Below, in pieces: positions 5,496 through 5,527 of a DNA stretch of 5,527 nucleotides (position 1 is the first letter of the stretch; each line of letters opens with the position of its first letter). The notes beneath the pieces are model-generated. The model worked only from the letters and a program-made list of their open reading frames with translations. It was not told the DNA's origin and ran no database searches. This stretch comes from Elusimicrobiota bacterium (GTDB lineage: Bacteria; Elusimicrobiota; Elusimicrobia; UBA1565; UBA9628), in NCBI GenBank assembly GCA_023700845.1, contig JAMPYD010000159.1, positions 1 to 5,527 of the forward strand, read 5' to 3'. The translations under genes and the position numbers were made by a program.

Positions 5496-5527
5496 CAGGT
5501 GAAGCGGATGTAGGGCTGGGCCATCAC
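5495..5527 (-). CDS. C-terminal end of an upstream gene in the radical SAM operon (partial)
   Basis: Ten open codons ending in TGA read ...VMAQPYIRFT on the minus strand. The A of the stop is the A of the radical SAM start codon, so the two frames are coupled. This could be the tail of a larger protein, such as another enzyme of the same pathway. It could also be the tail of a short peptide, since precursor peptides often precede radical SAM maturases. An internal ATG sits one codon from the window edge, so even a 9-residue ORF cannot be excluded, though a protein tail is more likely. No family can be assigned from ten residues. Confidence 0.45.
   Translation of the reverse strand: MMAQPYIRFT

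Overview
This is a strongly GC-rich, very tightly packed bacterial chromosome segment, with no RNA genes, mobile elements or CRISPR arrays visible. The taxon cannot be proven from the sequence. The PPK2-type protein has a signal peptide followed by a long Ala/Pro/Val-rich region, a style I associate with Elusimicrobiota metagenome-assembled genomes, so that is a tentative guess.

Layout, left to right. (1) Bases 1-448 (+) hold the C-terminal end of NAD-dependent DNA ligase LigA (helix-hairpin-helix end plus BRCT domain), cut by the window edge. (2) 445-1965 (+) is a PurH-family protein that overlaps ligA by 4 bp and has several changes at normally conserved catalytic positions. (3) 1962-2627 (-) is a small exported protein with a ClpP/crotonase-like Ser-His arrangement. 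It converges on purH so closely that one CTAG tetranucleotide supplies both stop codons. (4) 2628-2715 is a divergent promoter region. (5) 2716-3174 (+) is a DUF4279-like protein. (6) 3178-4425 (-) is a polyphosphate kinase 2 family protein with an unusual signal peptide and a low-complexity N-terminal extension; only 3 bp separate its stop from that of the DUF4279-like gene. (7) 4432-4532 is intergenic, with a perfect hairpin near the end of the next gene. (8) 4533-5495 (-) is a radical SAM protein with a SPASM-like C-terminus lacking the usual cysteines. It is coupled (TGATG) to an upstream gene of which only the last ten codons are in the window.

The genes do not form one pathway. They make up at least four transcription units: ligA-purH; the ClpP-like gene alone; the DUF4279-like gene alone; and the minus-strand genes, where PPK2 probably has its own promoter downstream of the radical SAM operon. 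The most consistent regulatory signal is that all three genes that begin a transcription unit have a -10-like hexamer (TACAAT, TACAAT, TATAGT) exactly 6 nt before the ATG. That puts the expected transcription start on the A of the start codon and suggests leaderless mRNAs. The two genes inside operons instead show a Shine-Dalgarno-like site (purH) or stop/start coupling (radical SAM). No clearly new multi-gene system is evident. The best leads are the leaderless promoter pattern, the exported PPK2, the altered PurH, and the radical SAM gene with its unseen upstream partner.
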